Assembly: GCA_030144725.1 (NCBI GenBank)
Contig: JASKMD010000024.1
Coordinates: 7,395,932-7,459,931 of the forward strand
Direction of reading: 5' to 3'
Source of the DNA: Haematococcus lacustris
Taxonomy: Eukaryota; Chlorophyta; Chlorophyceae; Chlamydomonadales; Haematococcaceae
Length of the DNA stretch: 64,000 nucleotides
Below are positions 27,501-35,307 of this stretch, one piece after another. Made by a program: the position numbers and the translations under genes. Positions within the stretch are counted from its first letter, which is position 1. The number at the start of each line of letters is the position of its first letter. Below the pieces are notes generated by a model that ran no database searches, had not been told where the DNA came from, and saw only the letters and a list, made by a program, of their open reading frames with translations.

Positions 27501-30179
27501 ATGGCATTGGGAGCAGCGGCAGAGTGCTGTGCGTCTGACGAGCTGAGGGGTAACCACGCAGCTTGGCCCATGCCATGAGCCCGTGCCCCTGAGCCTGCAG
27601 CTCGGGTCCTTGCAGGGGCTGCCTGTAGGCCACCAGCTGCCTGAGGCTGAGCCAAGGCCGCGCCAGCACCAGAGCTCCCAGTGTTGCCAAGCTGCTGGTA
27701 TGTAGAGGGACCACAGGGTTGACCCCCTGTCACCCCGGGTGCAGCAGGCTGTGAGGTGCTGACACCGCCGCCTGCCCTATTGCTTGAGTCACTGGCAAGG
27801 CTGGGCTGGGCGAGGGCTGGCCCTGCAGGCTGACCCCATGCCCCAGCTTGCTTGCGATGGGCCTTGAGGTGTGCTACCCTGCTGCCAGGCTCAGGGCCCA
27901 GGCTTGTGTGTGTCAGCAGTGTGGTTGCAGGCAGATCACTGCCACCCTGATCGCCCAGCACCACCTTGTCCTCACTGCTGTCGCTGCTGCTGTCCAGCAG
28001 ACCCCGTCTGGGTGCCCTGGGCCTGCTGCCTGCACTGCTGCCTGGGGTCTCAGCCAGGCGGCTGCTTTCCAGCAGGGCTGTCTGGGCAGAGCCTGGCGCA
28101 GGGGCAGCAGGAGAGGGTGCTCTGCTGTCCCGCCGTACTTGCTGCTTTGCAGCTCCAGCAAGCCTGCCTGCTGAGGCTGTGCTGGGCGGTCGAGATGGCT
28201 GGACGTCCACATAAAGAGTTGATGGGGCGGCGTGTTGGTGGACAGGCACTGTGGGTTGGGGCGTTCGGCACACCACTGGCACGGCAGCAGGGCCAGTGAG
28301 GGCACGGTGGGTGCCCCCTGCCTGCTGGGCAGTGGGTGTACGGGTGTTAAGAGACATTGGCTGCTTAGGGGGCTCAGGCGGGAGTGGCGAGTCGAGCTCG
28401 CCCTGGCTATCATCGCTGCTGAGCACAAGGCGGGTGGAGGCGGCAGCCAGCTGCCTAGAAACGCCTATGGTAGCGGTGGCTGCCTGGGCAGGGTACACTA
28501 CACGCGTGCGGAGCTGAGAGGAAGCTGGACTCGGCCCTGGGCTGACCTGCTCGTCACTGGAGCTGTCAGCCACCATGGCTACGGCTTGGGTGGCCGCTGC
28601 TGTGGCAGCAGCAGCAGACGGGGTCATTGGAGCGGGCGACGCAGGCCGCAGCTGTGCCACACTGCTGCTTCTGCTGACTTGTGCATGGGGTAAGGCACGG
28701 GTGTGGCTTGACTTGCCTGGCATAGGCAGTGGTGCAGGCCGTGCCATGTCTTCATCTGAGCTGTCAATGCCCAAGGAATGGTGTACCACGCTACCAGCCC
28801 TAGTGGACCCAGTCTGCATAGGCCTGCCCTGCTTGCTGTCTCCAAAGAATTGTGGGGTGCTGTTGCCATTGGCACTGTGCTGTGGGTGCCTGTCGCCCGC
28901 TGGGCTGAGAAGTGGAGTGCTGTCAACCCTATTGGGCGCATGCTTTGATCTTTGAGAGTGAGCAGAAGAAGCTGAAGGGGGCCGGCTCCATCTCAGCGTG
29001 GCACTGGCAGCACTGCTGGTGCCTGAGCCAGCTAAAGGCAGCACGGTGGTGGCCCCAGGCAGCCTAGCAGGCATGCCGAGCCCAGGTGCCGACCTGGCAG
29101 CAGGCAGCAGGCGGCACCGCTTGAAGGCGAGCGTAGGAGGTGTGAGCCATGCACAGCCGTGGTGAGTGACAAGGCTGGGAACACAGGCGCTCTCTGCATG
29201 TTGCCAGGGGTAGCCATCACTGTATGCTGCCAGGGGTAGTCAACACTGTGGGAAGGCAACTCACCGCTTGGCTGACTCGCCACCAGGCGGAGGTGCGTGA
29301 CGGCTGTCCCTTGATGCTGTCCTGCCTCCCCCTCGTCCACCGCTGTGGTGTTGGCCCGTTGCCTGAGGGCCGGTGCCTGAGGGTGCTGCAGCTGCAGTAG
29401 GGCTGCTGTCAGAGCTGCCAGCGGGTGCTGACATGGATGCATGGCTACGAGGGGGTGTAGTGGGTCTGGGAGGTGGGACAGAGGAGCTGTCTAGCTGAGG
29501 GGTCTTATGCGCCCTGCTCCTGGAAGCGGCAGTCAGTCTGGGCTGGCTAGGCTGTGTGGCTCGCGGAGGCTTGTCCTCCTCGCTGCTGCCACTGGAGTGG
29601 ACCAGCTTCCGGGCCGCTGCAGTGGCGGCACTGCTGTGGGGCCATAGCCTGCAAGAGCAGGCGCAGAGGGGAGCAGGGCATTGGGTTGGTGGCTGGCACA
29701 TCACAGAAACAATTCCCTTTGCTAGTGTCTGTGTCATGCTGAATTCCAATGAGGGTGCTGTGCTCCTGCTAATGTTGCTGCTGGGAACTTCTGTTAGCTG
29801 GCACTCTAGTCCCGCGAGAGTGGTTGATAGAAGTGATGCATATATGCAGTGGTCGATGAGGTCGTAAGGAAGCATGCAAGGCCCATCAGATCAAGTTTAC
29901 AACAAGAGCTGTTGAGAGGGCAGGAGGGAGGTCTAAGCTAGGCTACGGCTCACTGGCCATGACGTCCCCTACCCACCTGGGCCCCTGGCTTTGGCCAGGC
30001 GGTTGTCTACTCGCAAGGGTGGAGCGAGGATCGCCCTCGCAGTCCGAGGAGCTGTCACTACCAGCCAGCATACGCCGCGCAGCTTTCCCTTTGTCTTGGC
30101 TAACATATGGATTGTGTGCCTCTTCCTCACTGTCAGAAAGCAGGCGGGAACGGGACTTGGCATTCGTACCGCGGCTCAT
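1..30179 (-). CDS. Giant multi-exon gene for a low-complexity protein (3' end outside window)
   Basis: I read one gene starting at ATG 30179 and running leftwards past position 1. Exons: 30179-29977, 29648-29265, 29093-27205, 27020-21409, 20877-20725, 20502-16780, about 16442-16154, 15693-15579, 15132-13362, about 13152-13009, 12212-9611, 8926-7979, 7759-4884, 4455 to about 4273, 3822-321 and 144-1. Each junction keeps the reading frame. Most use clear donors such as GTGAGT or GTGGGT and pyrimidine-rich acceptors ending in CAG; the weak ones are 27205, 16442, 13009 and 4273. The sum is about 24.5 kb of coding sequence, roughly 8,180 codons. The product is Ala/Pro/Ser/Gln-rich and probably largely disordered, with a few short ordered-looking stretches. 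No catalytic domain is recognised. It could instead be two or more adjacent genes, but no stop followed by a new start is needed anywhere. Confidence 0.6.
321..3822 (-). CDS. Giant gene exon 15 (3.5 kb)
   Basis: The exon begins DGSASDAPPDPAAAVQGTPA after the acceptor ACTCACAG and ends at CCTG|GTGGGT in phase 1. It contains a polyglutamine stretch near 2915-2895, polyalanine near 2590-2540 and many Ala/Pro/Ser repeats. A segment around 3400 reads SDPDPYYRGAASRVSFFQSI, a rare aromatic-containing stretch. Confidence 0.5.
4273..4455 (-). CDS. Giant gene exon 14 (3' end uncertain)
   Basis: The acceptor GCAAGCAG leads into 61 or more codons rich in Pro, Ser and Thr (VQPSAASSTAAAVPGHTTVG) in phase 0. 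The donor GAT|GTGGGT at 4273 keeps phase 0; the frame stays open somewhat further, to about 4204. Confidence 0.4.
4618..4757. repeat. 40-bp minisatellite (about 3.3 copies) in an intron
   Basis: A unit starting tgagggagggatggtg and followed by a G/T-rich stretch recurs every 40 bp. The last two full copies are almost identical. It lies in the intron between giant-gene exons 13 and 14. Confidence 0.8.
4884..7759 (-). CDS. Giant gene exon 13 (2.9 kb)
   Basis: The exon opens after the acceptor GCCCACAG with HRITDMSSLHRIAHDVHQLA, a plausible helix, and closes at CAG|GTCAGT. It contains Ser and Ala homopolymer runs near 6640-6610 and 5660-5570 that are encoded by (CTG)n on the plus strand. These tracts are probably length-polymorphic. 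Confidence 0.5.
7979..8926 (-). CDS. Giant gene exon 12
   Basis: The acceptor CTTGCAG is in phase 1 with exon 11. The peptide starts GFASHTRVAAALPFF and includes WPLTVTRIAFEHIALSPLRK, an ordered-looking stretch, after an acidic SDDDSIAEEE patch. The donor CCAA|GTGAGT is strong. The intron downstream is AT-richer and has C/T-rich runs. Confidence 0.5.
8980..9610. other. Intron between giant-gene exons 11 and 12, with an AT-rich patch
   Basis: This is the central part of the 684-bp intron. It contains short catggctggga repeats near 8965-9010 and an unusually AT-rich patch (about 9240-9275, aaataaatatataaataaag type). No reading frame worth calling was seen. Confidence 0.4.
9611..12212 (-). CDS. 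Giant gene exon 11: FG-type motifs and 47-residue tandem repeat
   Basis: The exon follows the acceptor TATTCCAG, starts DPGQRCTTLTTSEAVLAALA and ends at the donor CCAG|GTGGGT. Near its start it has FTFGV, FQFGI and YSFGI motifs, then several GSGSSLFGG cores in a 47-residue tandem repeat. These resemble FG-nucleoporin-like cohesive repeats, but they are few for the length. A Glu-rich stretch (9770-9750) and a copy of the duplicated KPTITPSHSL segment follow. Confidence 0.5.
10201..10525 (-). repeat. Internal duplication, copy A (giant-gene exon 11)
   Basis: This segment matches 14461-14778 with an offset near 4,255 bp at its right part. Shared features are a Ser/Glu/Asp-rich start, LASTPSLASTEPGSEGLGA and SPKPTITPSHSLTPTARF. 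Both copies are coding and in the same frame. Confidence 0.8.
10821..11243 (-). repeat. 141-bp coding tandem repeat (47 residues, 3 copies)
   Basis: Units start at 10821, 10962 and 11103, exactly 141 bp apart, and keep the frame of the giant gene. Each encodes a VGWRLGGGSGSSLFGGPV core followed by a Ser/Thr/Pro spacer. A more diverged unit (GWRIGGGSGGSLFGG) lies just left at about 10640-10700. The last unit diverges after its first part. Confidence 0.85.
12250..12815. repeat. 11-bp minisatellite GGGCAGAGGGA (about 50 copies)
   Basis: The unit gggcagaggga repeats almost perfectly for more than 560 bp, with scattered single-base variants (gacagagggag). Because 11 is not a multiple of 3, all frames are open across it, creating three long artefactual reading frames. 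It lies in the intron between giant-gene exons 10 and 11. Strand asymmetry (purine-only on plus except C) could favour triplex or G-rich structures. Confidence 0.95.
13009..13152 (-). CDS. Giant gene exon 10 (tentative)
   Basis: This small phase 0/0 exon candidate encodes DPHIAFALLKKSLTEFM, which reads like real structured protein. The acceptor ATACAG at 13153 keeps the frame. The donor is unclear: ACT|GTGGCC at 13009 or CGG|GTGCTA at 12976. It precedes the intron that holds the 11-bp minisatellite. Confidence 0.35.
13362..15132 (-). CDS. Giant gene exon 9: contains copy B of a long internal duplication
   Basis: This 1.77-kb exon starts with ELFRKSLEEYLDR and ends TISIDLTHK before the donor AAG|GTATCT. 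It contains a segment (14778-14461) that is nearly repeated in exon 11 at 10525-10201, sharing KPTITPSHSLTPTARFPDPQ. It also has one FSFGV motif near 13650 and a Ser/Glu/Asp repeat that may be phosphorylated. Confidence 0.5.
14461..14778 (-). repeat. Internal duplication, copy B (giant-gene exon 9)
   Basis: This is the partner of 10201-10525. Most differences are single substitutions and small in-frame changes in the acidic Ser-rich part, which suggests the copy was retained under a reading-frame constraint. Confidence 0.8.
15579..15693 (-). CDS. Giant gene exon 8
   Basis: The acceptor GTGCCCACAG and the donor ATCAG|GTGCAG bound 115 nt that enter in phase 1 and leave in phase 2, matching both neighbours. 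The peptide ends AVAALRRPLDGETIR and continues across the splice into ELFRKSLEEYLDRTA, a coherent amphipathic helix. This is one of the strongest arguments that the blocks are exons of one gene. Confidence 0.55.
16154..16442 (-). CDS. Giant gene exon 7: short ordered helical segment
   Basis: This exon encodes a compact hydrophobic/charged stretch, CYLRLVAQVLARDTSSSLLG followed by LQRLREVFGRG, which looks like two amphipathic helices and differs from the rest of the protein. The downstream donor CCAG|GTGAGG (phase 1) is good. The upstream acceptor is weak: 16442 is chosen because it is the only nearby AG that keeps phase 0. Confidence 0.45.
16780..20502 (-). CDS. Giant gene exon 6 (3.7 kb)
   Basis: The exon is open for 1,241 codons from the acceptor CTGCAG to the donor GAG|GTGGGT. 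It is Ala-, Pro- and Ser-rich with long Ala tracts near 19130-19020 encoded by (CTG)n on the plus strand. It ends with an ordered-looking amphipathic segment, SFRISRRELEEFLFEKE, unlike the surrounding low-complexity sequence. That segment is a good anchor for a homology search. Confidence 0.5.
20725..20877 (-). CDS. Giant gene exon 5
   Basis: This is a 51-codon, phase 0/0 exon between the acceptor GGGTGCAG and the donor CAG|GTGTGT. It begins VPFPQAVEFILMSLAAAM, a short amphipathic helix candidate, followed by a Ser/Thr/Pro spacer. It fits exactly between exons 4 and 6 without a frame change. Confidence 0.5.
21409..27020 (-). CDS. Giant gene exon 4 (5.6 kb, one open block)
   Basis: This block is open for about 1,870 codons from the acceptor CCCCTGCAG to the strong donor AAT|GTGAGT. 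It contains two nearly identical 397-bp segments (25758-25362 and 24057-23661), a Ser/Ala/Pro/His tandem array around 22262-22060, and a basic segment (GRRSISVSRSGPGGRRVRPG, near 21960) that resembles an RS/RG-type or nuclear-localisation stretch. Undetected small introns are possible. Confidence 0.5.
22060..22262 (-). repeat. Degenerate tandem coding repeat in giant-gene exon 4
   Basis: Short units of the agctgggctgtgcag / agctgaactgtgcacagt type alternate here. They encode repeated SSALDSSTVHSSA and SPALHSPAVNS peptides. The array stays in frame and makes a Ser/Ala/His-rich track. Confidence 0.75.
23661..24057 (-). repeat. 397-bp direct duplication, copy 1 (giant-gene exon 4)
   Basis: This copy is almost identical to 25362-25758 at an exact offset of 1,701 bp, which is 567 codons. 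It encodes a Gly/Ala/Gln-rich stretch containing VSHAGAQTDPETRDVGVQG. Confidence 0.9.
25362..25758 (-). repeat. 397-bp direct duplication, copy 2 (giant-gene exon 4)
   Basis: This is the partner of 23661-24057. Only a handful of substitutions separate the copies, so the duplication is recent or homogenised by gene conversion. The flanks are unrelated. Confidence 0.9.
27064..27185. repeat. Two-copy tandem repeat with CA-rich core
   Basis: gcctcacagctcagc, a CACA-rich stretch and aatgattgatctgg occur twice in tandem (27071-27110 and 27122-27180). They lie in the probable intron between exons 3 and 4 and blur the exon 3 donor. Confidence 0.7.
27205..29093 (-). CDS. Giant gene exon 3: repeated SSSDE acidic motifs
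   Basis: This 1.9-kb exon follows the acceptor CTGCCAG at 29094. It contains at least seven spaced acidic serine motifs, for example GIDSSDEDMA, ADSSSDEQVSPGP, LSSDDSQGELD, LDSSSDSSEDK, ELSSDEGTEA and VDSSSDEQGSPQGP. Between them lie Ala/Pro/Gln-rich spacers. The 3' boundary is uncertain: 27205 (CT|GTGTGG) is the phase-compatible choice, but the donor is weak and lies next to a tandem repeat. Confidence 0.5.
29265..29648 (-). CDS. Giant gene exon 2
   Basis: The acceptor CTTGCAG precedes 384 nt that stay open in the frame set by exon 1. The product carries a further SSGSSEEDK cluster and Pro/Ser/Thr-rich sequence ending GGESAKR. The donor GCG|GTGAGT is strong and leaves two bases that complete Arg with exon 3. 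Confidence 0.6.
29977..30179 (-). CDS. Giant gene exon 1: N-terminus with acidic Ser clusters
   Basis: This exon begins MSRGTNAKSRSRLLSDSEEE and holds a basic start followed by two acidic serine clusters (SDSEEE and SDSSSDCEGD), which look like casein-kinase-2-type sites. The donor CAG|GTGGGT leaves two bases that combine with the first base of exon 2 to give Arg. A perfect 9-bp inverted repeat lies about 160 bp upstream. No signal or transit peptide is apparent. Confidence 0.6.
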
Positions 30180-30337
30180 TCGACGCTACTTAGTGCGCAT
30201 TTGTGTTCACTGTCCTGGCTTGTAATGTTCTGACACTCCTGCTAACTACAAAAGTGGTGAGTTTGCTGTTGACCGGCTGTTTTGACCGGTTTTTCATCCG
30301 GTTCACATACAATTAATTCATAGCTCGGCTTGCTTCT

Positions 30338-30360
30338 GTCCAACTATTGACTAGTTGGAC
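30338..30360. promoter_or_regulatory. Perfect 9-bp inverted repeat upstream of the giant gene
   Basis: GTCCAACTA and TAGTTGGAC flank a 5-nt loop (ttgac), about 160 bp upstream of the giant-gene start codon. It may be a factor-binding site or a transposon-end footprint; nothing else supports a promoter here. Confidence 0.3.
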
Positions 30361-30429
30361 ATGGAGATGTCTATTTGGGAACCTTAAGTATGAGCTAAAG
30401 CAGCTTTGGCTCAAGGAATGGATGCCCCC

Positions 30430-30650
30430 AGCAAAGGCAGGGGATCACCGGCTGCTGCACCCACGCATCCTGCCTCAGATCCCACGCAGCCTTTGAACCT
30501 GAGCGCAGCACTCCAACGCTAGTCAAGCGCAGCAAGTGCACCAGGGCAGCCGCACTGCCATCAGCCTCGGAGCCAGGGCGCAACGTTCTCCTGCCAACCA
30601 AATGCACTAGGCGTACCAACTTTCAACAGGCAGATGAGCCTACTAAGGGC
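30430..30650 (+). pseudogene. TnpB/Fanzor-like remnant: linker before the GGCAAG array
   Basis: In the frame that continues into the array, this stretch reads about SEPGRNVLLPTKCTRRTNFQ then QADEPTKGKGK. It aligns with the Pro/Lys linker of the better copies (SEPGPSTPLPAKRTKRTKAE then EAAEPTKGKGK at 63.7 kb, and a similar stretch at 45.07 kb). A weaker partial duplicate of the EP-STP-KRSK part precedes it near 30500. No catalytic or zinc-binding part remains, so this is a fossil. Confidence 0.55.
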
Positions 30651-32356
30651 AAGGGCAAGGGCAAGGGCAAGGGCAAGGGCAAGGGCAAGGGCAAGGGCAA
30701 GGGCAAGGGCAAGGGCAAGGGCAAGGGCAAGGGCAAGGGCAAGGGCAAGGGCAAGGGCAAGGGCAAGGGCAAGGGCAAGGGCAAGGGCAAGGGCAAGGGC
30801 AAGGGCAAGGGCAAGGGCAAGGGCAAGGGCAAGGGCAAGGGCAAGGGCAAGGGCAAGGGCAAGGGCAAGGGCAAGGGCAAGGGCAAGGGCAAGGGCAAGG
30901 GCAAGGGCAAGGGCAAGGGCAAGGGCAAGGGCAAGGGCAAGGGCAAGGGCAAGGGCAAGGGCAAGGGCAAGGGCAAGGGCAAGGGCAAGGGCAAGGGCAA
31001 GGGCAAGGGCAAGGGCAAGGGCAAGGGCAAGGGCAAGGGCAAGGGCAAGGGCAAGGGCAAGGGCAAGGGCAAGGGCAAGGGCAAGGGCAAGGGCAAGGGC
31101 AAGGGCAAGGGCAAGGGCAAGGGCAAGGGCAAGGGCAAGGGCAAGGGCAAGGGCAAGGGCAAGGGCAAGGGCAAGGGCAAGGGCAAGGGCAAGGGCAAGG
31201 GCAAGGGCAAGGGCAAGGGCAAGGGCAAGGGCAAGGGCAAGGGCAAGGGCAAGGGCAAGGGCAAGGGCAAGGGCAAGGGCAAGGGCAAGGGCAAGGGCAA
31301 GGGCAAGGGCAAGGGCAAGGGCAAGGGCAAGGGCAAGGGCAAGGGCAAGGGCAAGGGCAAGGGCAAGGGCAAGGGCAAGGGCAAGGGCAAGGGCAAGGGC
31401 AAGGGCAAGGGCAAGGGCAAGGGCAAGGGCAAGGGCAAGGGCAAGGGCAAGGGCAAGGGCAAGGGCAAGGGCAAGGGCAAGGGCAAGGGCAAGGGCAAGG
31501 GCAAGGGCAAGGGCAAGGGCAAGGGCAAGGGCAAGGGCAAGGGCAAGGGCAAGGGCAAGGGCAAGGGCAAGGGCAAGGGCAAGGGCAAGGGCAAGGGCAA
31601 GGGCAAGGGCAAGGGCAAGGGCAAGGGCAAGGGCAAGGGCAAGGGCAAGGGCAAGGGCAAGGGCAAGGGCAAGGGCAAGGGCAAGGGCAAGGGCAAGGGC
31701 AAGGGCAAGGGCAAGGGCAAGGGCAAGGGCAAGGGCAAGGGCAAGGGCAAGGGCAAGGGCAAGGGCAAGGGCAAGGGCAAGGGCAAGGGCAAGGGCAAGG
31801 GCAAGGGCAAGGGCAAGGGCAAGGGCAAGGGCAAGGGCAAGGGCAAGGGCAAGGGCAAGGGCAAGGGCAAGGGCAAGGGCAAGGGCAAGGGCAAGGGCAA
31901 GGGCAAGGGCAAGGGCAAGGGCAAGGGCAAGGGCAAGGGCAAGGGCAAGGGCAAGGGCAAGGGCAAGGGCAAGGGCAAGGGCAAGGGCAAGGGCAAGGGC
32001 AAGGGCAAGGGCAAGGGCAAGGGCAAGGGCAAGGGCAAGGGCAAGGGCAAGGGCAAGGGCAAGGGCAAGGGCAAGGGCAAGGGCAAGGGCAAGGGCAAGG
32101 GCAAGGGCAAGGGCAAGGGCAAGGGCAAGGGCAAGGGCAAGGGCAAGGGCAAGGGCAAGGGCAAGGGCAAGGGCAAGGGCAAGGGCAAGGGCAAGGGCAA
32201 GGGCAAGGGCAAGGGCAAGGGCAAGGGCAAGGGCAAGGGCAAGGGCAAGGGCAAGGGCAAGGGCAAGGGCAAGGGCAAGGGCAAGGGCAAGGGCAAGGGC
32301 AAGGGCAAGGGCAAGGGCAAGGGCAAGGGCAAGGGCAAGGGCAAGGGCAAGGGCAA
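30645..32356. repeat. GGCAAG hexanucleotide array, about 285 units
   Basis: The array is about 1.71 kb of essentially perfect GGCAAG repeats. All three plus frames are open; the minus frame gives a Leu-Pro polymer and one plus frame gives Ala-Arg. In the frame of the flanking element remnant it codes Lys-Gly. It ends at ggcaatgttataataatg; similar ggcaatgttat fragments recur at 32757-32805. The long dipeptide reading frames should not be taken as genes. Confidence 0.97.
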
Positions 32357-33508
32357 TGTTATAATAATGTTCGATCCCGCAGCTAGCCCACTTAGCGCCG
32401 CAGCTCTAATGTGGTGCTACTAGAGCTGGGTGCAATTACATGCTCCCACCAGGCTGACCCATCATTAGCAGCTTCTGATGCTGCCCAGCATCCCCACCTT
32501 TGTGCTGCCTGCACTTGCAACCTTGTTCTAGCAGGCTTAGGCAGCAACAACAGCTGCTGCTACTGTCTAGCAGCCCCAACCCCTTGCTGCCTGCACCTGC
32601 TGGGTGCTCTTACATGCTCCCAGCAGGCAGAACCAGTAGTAACTGCAGCATCTATTGCCTAGCAGCCCCACCTCCCTTCAATTTGTCTTGTTCGACCCAG
32701 CGTCACACGTCACCCTTGTTCGGTATTTCAAAATCCCGTTCGGGCCCCACCTATAAGGGCAAATGTTATGGCAATGTTATGGCAATGTAAGGGCAAATGT
32801 TATGCTAGATGATTCAGAATGTAGCCAACCCAGCCAGCTACCTTTCACCCATCCAGAATAAATATACACTGAGTAGGCCGTGCACAACAGAGGACCTTTT
32901 TCTGAACGCAAGTTATTTGAAGATAATTTGAAGATTCGCCTTAGAATGAGAGAAATGACGTTTTGATTTGCCGCCGTGCTGGTCAGGGGTCGCAGAGGCA
33001 TTGGCAATGGGCATGGGCATGTGGGATGGCGGCCACGGCTGGATGGACGACGTCGAAAAAGCGACGATGACATTGAGGTCGTCATTGCCTGAAGCGTTCT
33101 TCCGTTGTTGTTGGCAGCCATCTTGCCTCTTGTGGCCGACCTCGCCCCCCCGCAGTAAGTTTTTCTAGTAAATACCTGCTCGCTATCTTTCACGTCAACG
33201 CAATGCGTGCTTTGTGTAGGGCTGCTTCTACAAGTATTCGATGAAGACGATCTTCAGCGCATTGCATGGCACTGGCCTTTGCAGTGAACGCACATGCAGC
33301 ACATGCTGCAATGCGGGCTGCAACACGTAGCATGTGTGTTGCAGTGGATGAGCAGCAACAGCAGCAGGCTGCAGGTGTGCTGCAGTACAGGCTGCAACAG
33401 GCTGCAGGTGTGGTGCAGTGGATGAGCAGCAGCAACAGGCTGCAGGTGTGGTGCAGCGGGTGAGCAGCAGCAGCAGCAGCAGCCTGCACGTGTGGTCAAG
33501 TGGATGAG

Positions 33509-33539
<31 letters not shown>

Positions 33540-35240
33540 CTGCAGGTGTGATGCTTTTGCAGGCTGTAGCAGGCAGCAAGTGTGTTGCAGTAATTGAGCC
33601 ATGTTTTCAACATGTAAGATTTGTAAACCTCAACAGAGCCCAGCAGTTATGCTTTGGTTGCTGTATAAGATGTAAGAACGACGTCATGCCTCAACATAAC
33701 CTGTCTCAACACCGACTCAACGAATGTCAACACAACACAATAGCCAAGTACCAATGTTGTGCCATGCCAACAGGCCTGTGTCATGCTAACATGCCTTGCC
33801 ACTCTCATACAATGGTCTGTGGGTGGGTCATGCACATTCAGTGCAGCACCCATCAGCCTTGTTACCGTCACTTCCTGCCCTCCAACTTGTTTGTGATGGC
33901 AGCACAGATGGCCCCACCCCTTCTGTAAGGCTGTACCGCTCAACCCAAGCAACGGAGCTAAAATCTTGACACCGCAAAGTGGGGCGCGGAGTGGTGTGCA
34001 GTGGCCATCGCGCAAATGAACATGGTGGTGATGGCGAGATGCGTTGGGCTTCAGCGCCGCGTACATGGCAGCTAGGCATGGCAGGCGCTGTTCGCTATCA
34101 CGGCGTCCTCGATGGTGCGTCCTCGATGGTGAGGGGGCTCGTCATTGAGCAGGCTGCTGGCCGTGCTGGTGGTGGTGCTAATGGTGGCTAACGACCATCA
34201 ACGACTAATTCGATTCAATAATCTCCAGCAATCTTGCCTTCGGTGCCCACGTGCGGGGGTCCTCGTAGATAATCAAAGTATTTACAAGTAACTTAAAAAA
34301 GTGTATTTGCAAGCTACTGCGCCTCAGCGCCTCCTTGGTGGCCCCGAATCTGAAGCGCACTTCGACGTAGCACGTAGTGCGGTTGGCGGTCGCTAAGCTG
34401 CTGCCCAACCTCGGCAAATTTCATAAGAAGGTTCAAATTATCTTTGAATTTAACGATGTTTCAGAAAAAGGTCCAGAGCGTCAAATTTAGTGATTCAAAT
34501 TTGAGCCGTAGCGGAGCATGCAGTCATCGCTGCGACCGCCCGCGTCGCTTAGGCTGCTCTACATGGGCATGCGCGTCGGCGGCAGCAGTCGGATCGGAAA
34601 GCGGTTGCAGCGATGTGGCACTGAGCCCACCTCCTCCCCATACCTGGAGGGCAATGCCACAGCTCGACTATTTTGACTTACAGCATGCTACTTACTGGGT
34701 TAACTTCCTCTCAGACATTGCTACAAACAATCATACTCAGACAAGCCAAAAGCTCACTTTGGTCTGTGACCCCCAACTCCCTAACCCTAACCCGATCTCA
34801 GGACCAGGGCCATGCAGTCAGACACACAACTCCACACCATGACCGAACTTGGACTCGGCTCCTCTGGGAGTTACACTCCCCTGCATGCCATCCACCTGCG
34901 TGCAAAGTTTCATAGCTCAAGTGCCACCCCACAGTGGTGCTCCGGGAGGGGTGGGCTAGGAGGGGGTGGGCTTGGGGAGGGGGCGAGGGAAAGGCCTGGG
35001 AGGGGGTGGGCAGGCACAACGAGGTGGGCTCCTGCAATGATGGGTGGAGGGGGGGCGGGCATGGTGGGTCGATGCATACCATGGCCTTGGATGTGCCTGG
35101 TGAACATGATGTAACTTTGAAGTTGTCAAACTGAACGAGGCATGGGCTGTTTAATGTGCGATTTGTTTCAATAACACGGCAAAGTAGCTCCCGTTAGGCC
35201 GGTTGGACACACGAAGCACTTCTAAAGCCAAATCTCGCAG
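32357..35240. other. Repeat-rich intergenic region without a convincing gene
   Basis: Contents: a loose duplication of about 130 bp (32430-32680, acatgctcccascaggc); short ggcaatgttat/gggcaaatgttat repeats at 32757-32805; a CAG-rich minisatellite at 33340-33560; and GC-poorer DNA at 34200-34500. A minus-strand frame starting near 33123 (MAANNNGRTLQAMTTSMSSS) has a natural-looking N-terminus but no splice partner I could verify. No other coding signal stood out. Confidence 0.4.
33340..33560. repeat. CAG-rich minisatellite
   Basis: Imperfect units of the form ggctgcaggtgtggtgcag, tggatgagcagcagcag repeat four to five times with variable CAG tracts. No gene covers it. Confidence 0.8.
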
Positions 35241-35246
35241 TCTCTA

Positions 35247-35258
35247 CTAGTCGACTAG
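35247..35258. promoter_or_regulatory. 12-bp palindrome upstream of DPH3
   Basis: CTAGTCGACTAG is a perfect palindrome 50 bp upstream of the DPH3 start codon. It could bind a dimeric factor, but a palindrome of this size may occur by chance. Confidence 0.2.
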
Positions 35259-35307
35259 CCCTGGGGCTCCGGCCGTAGCATATCCTGCCCGTTAATAATT
35301 ATCGTGG

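Noticed and set aside
30623..32364. Long Leu-Pro (minus) and Ala-Arg (plus) reading frames of about 576 codons
   Set aside because: They are translations of a perfect GGCAAG repeat; any frame is open. Only the link to the element linker is meaningful.
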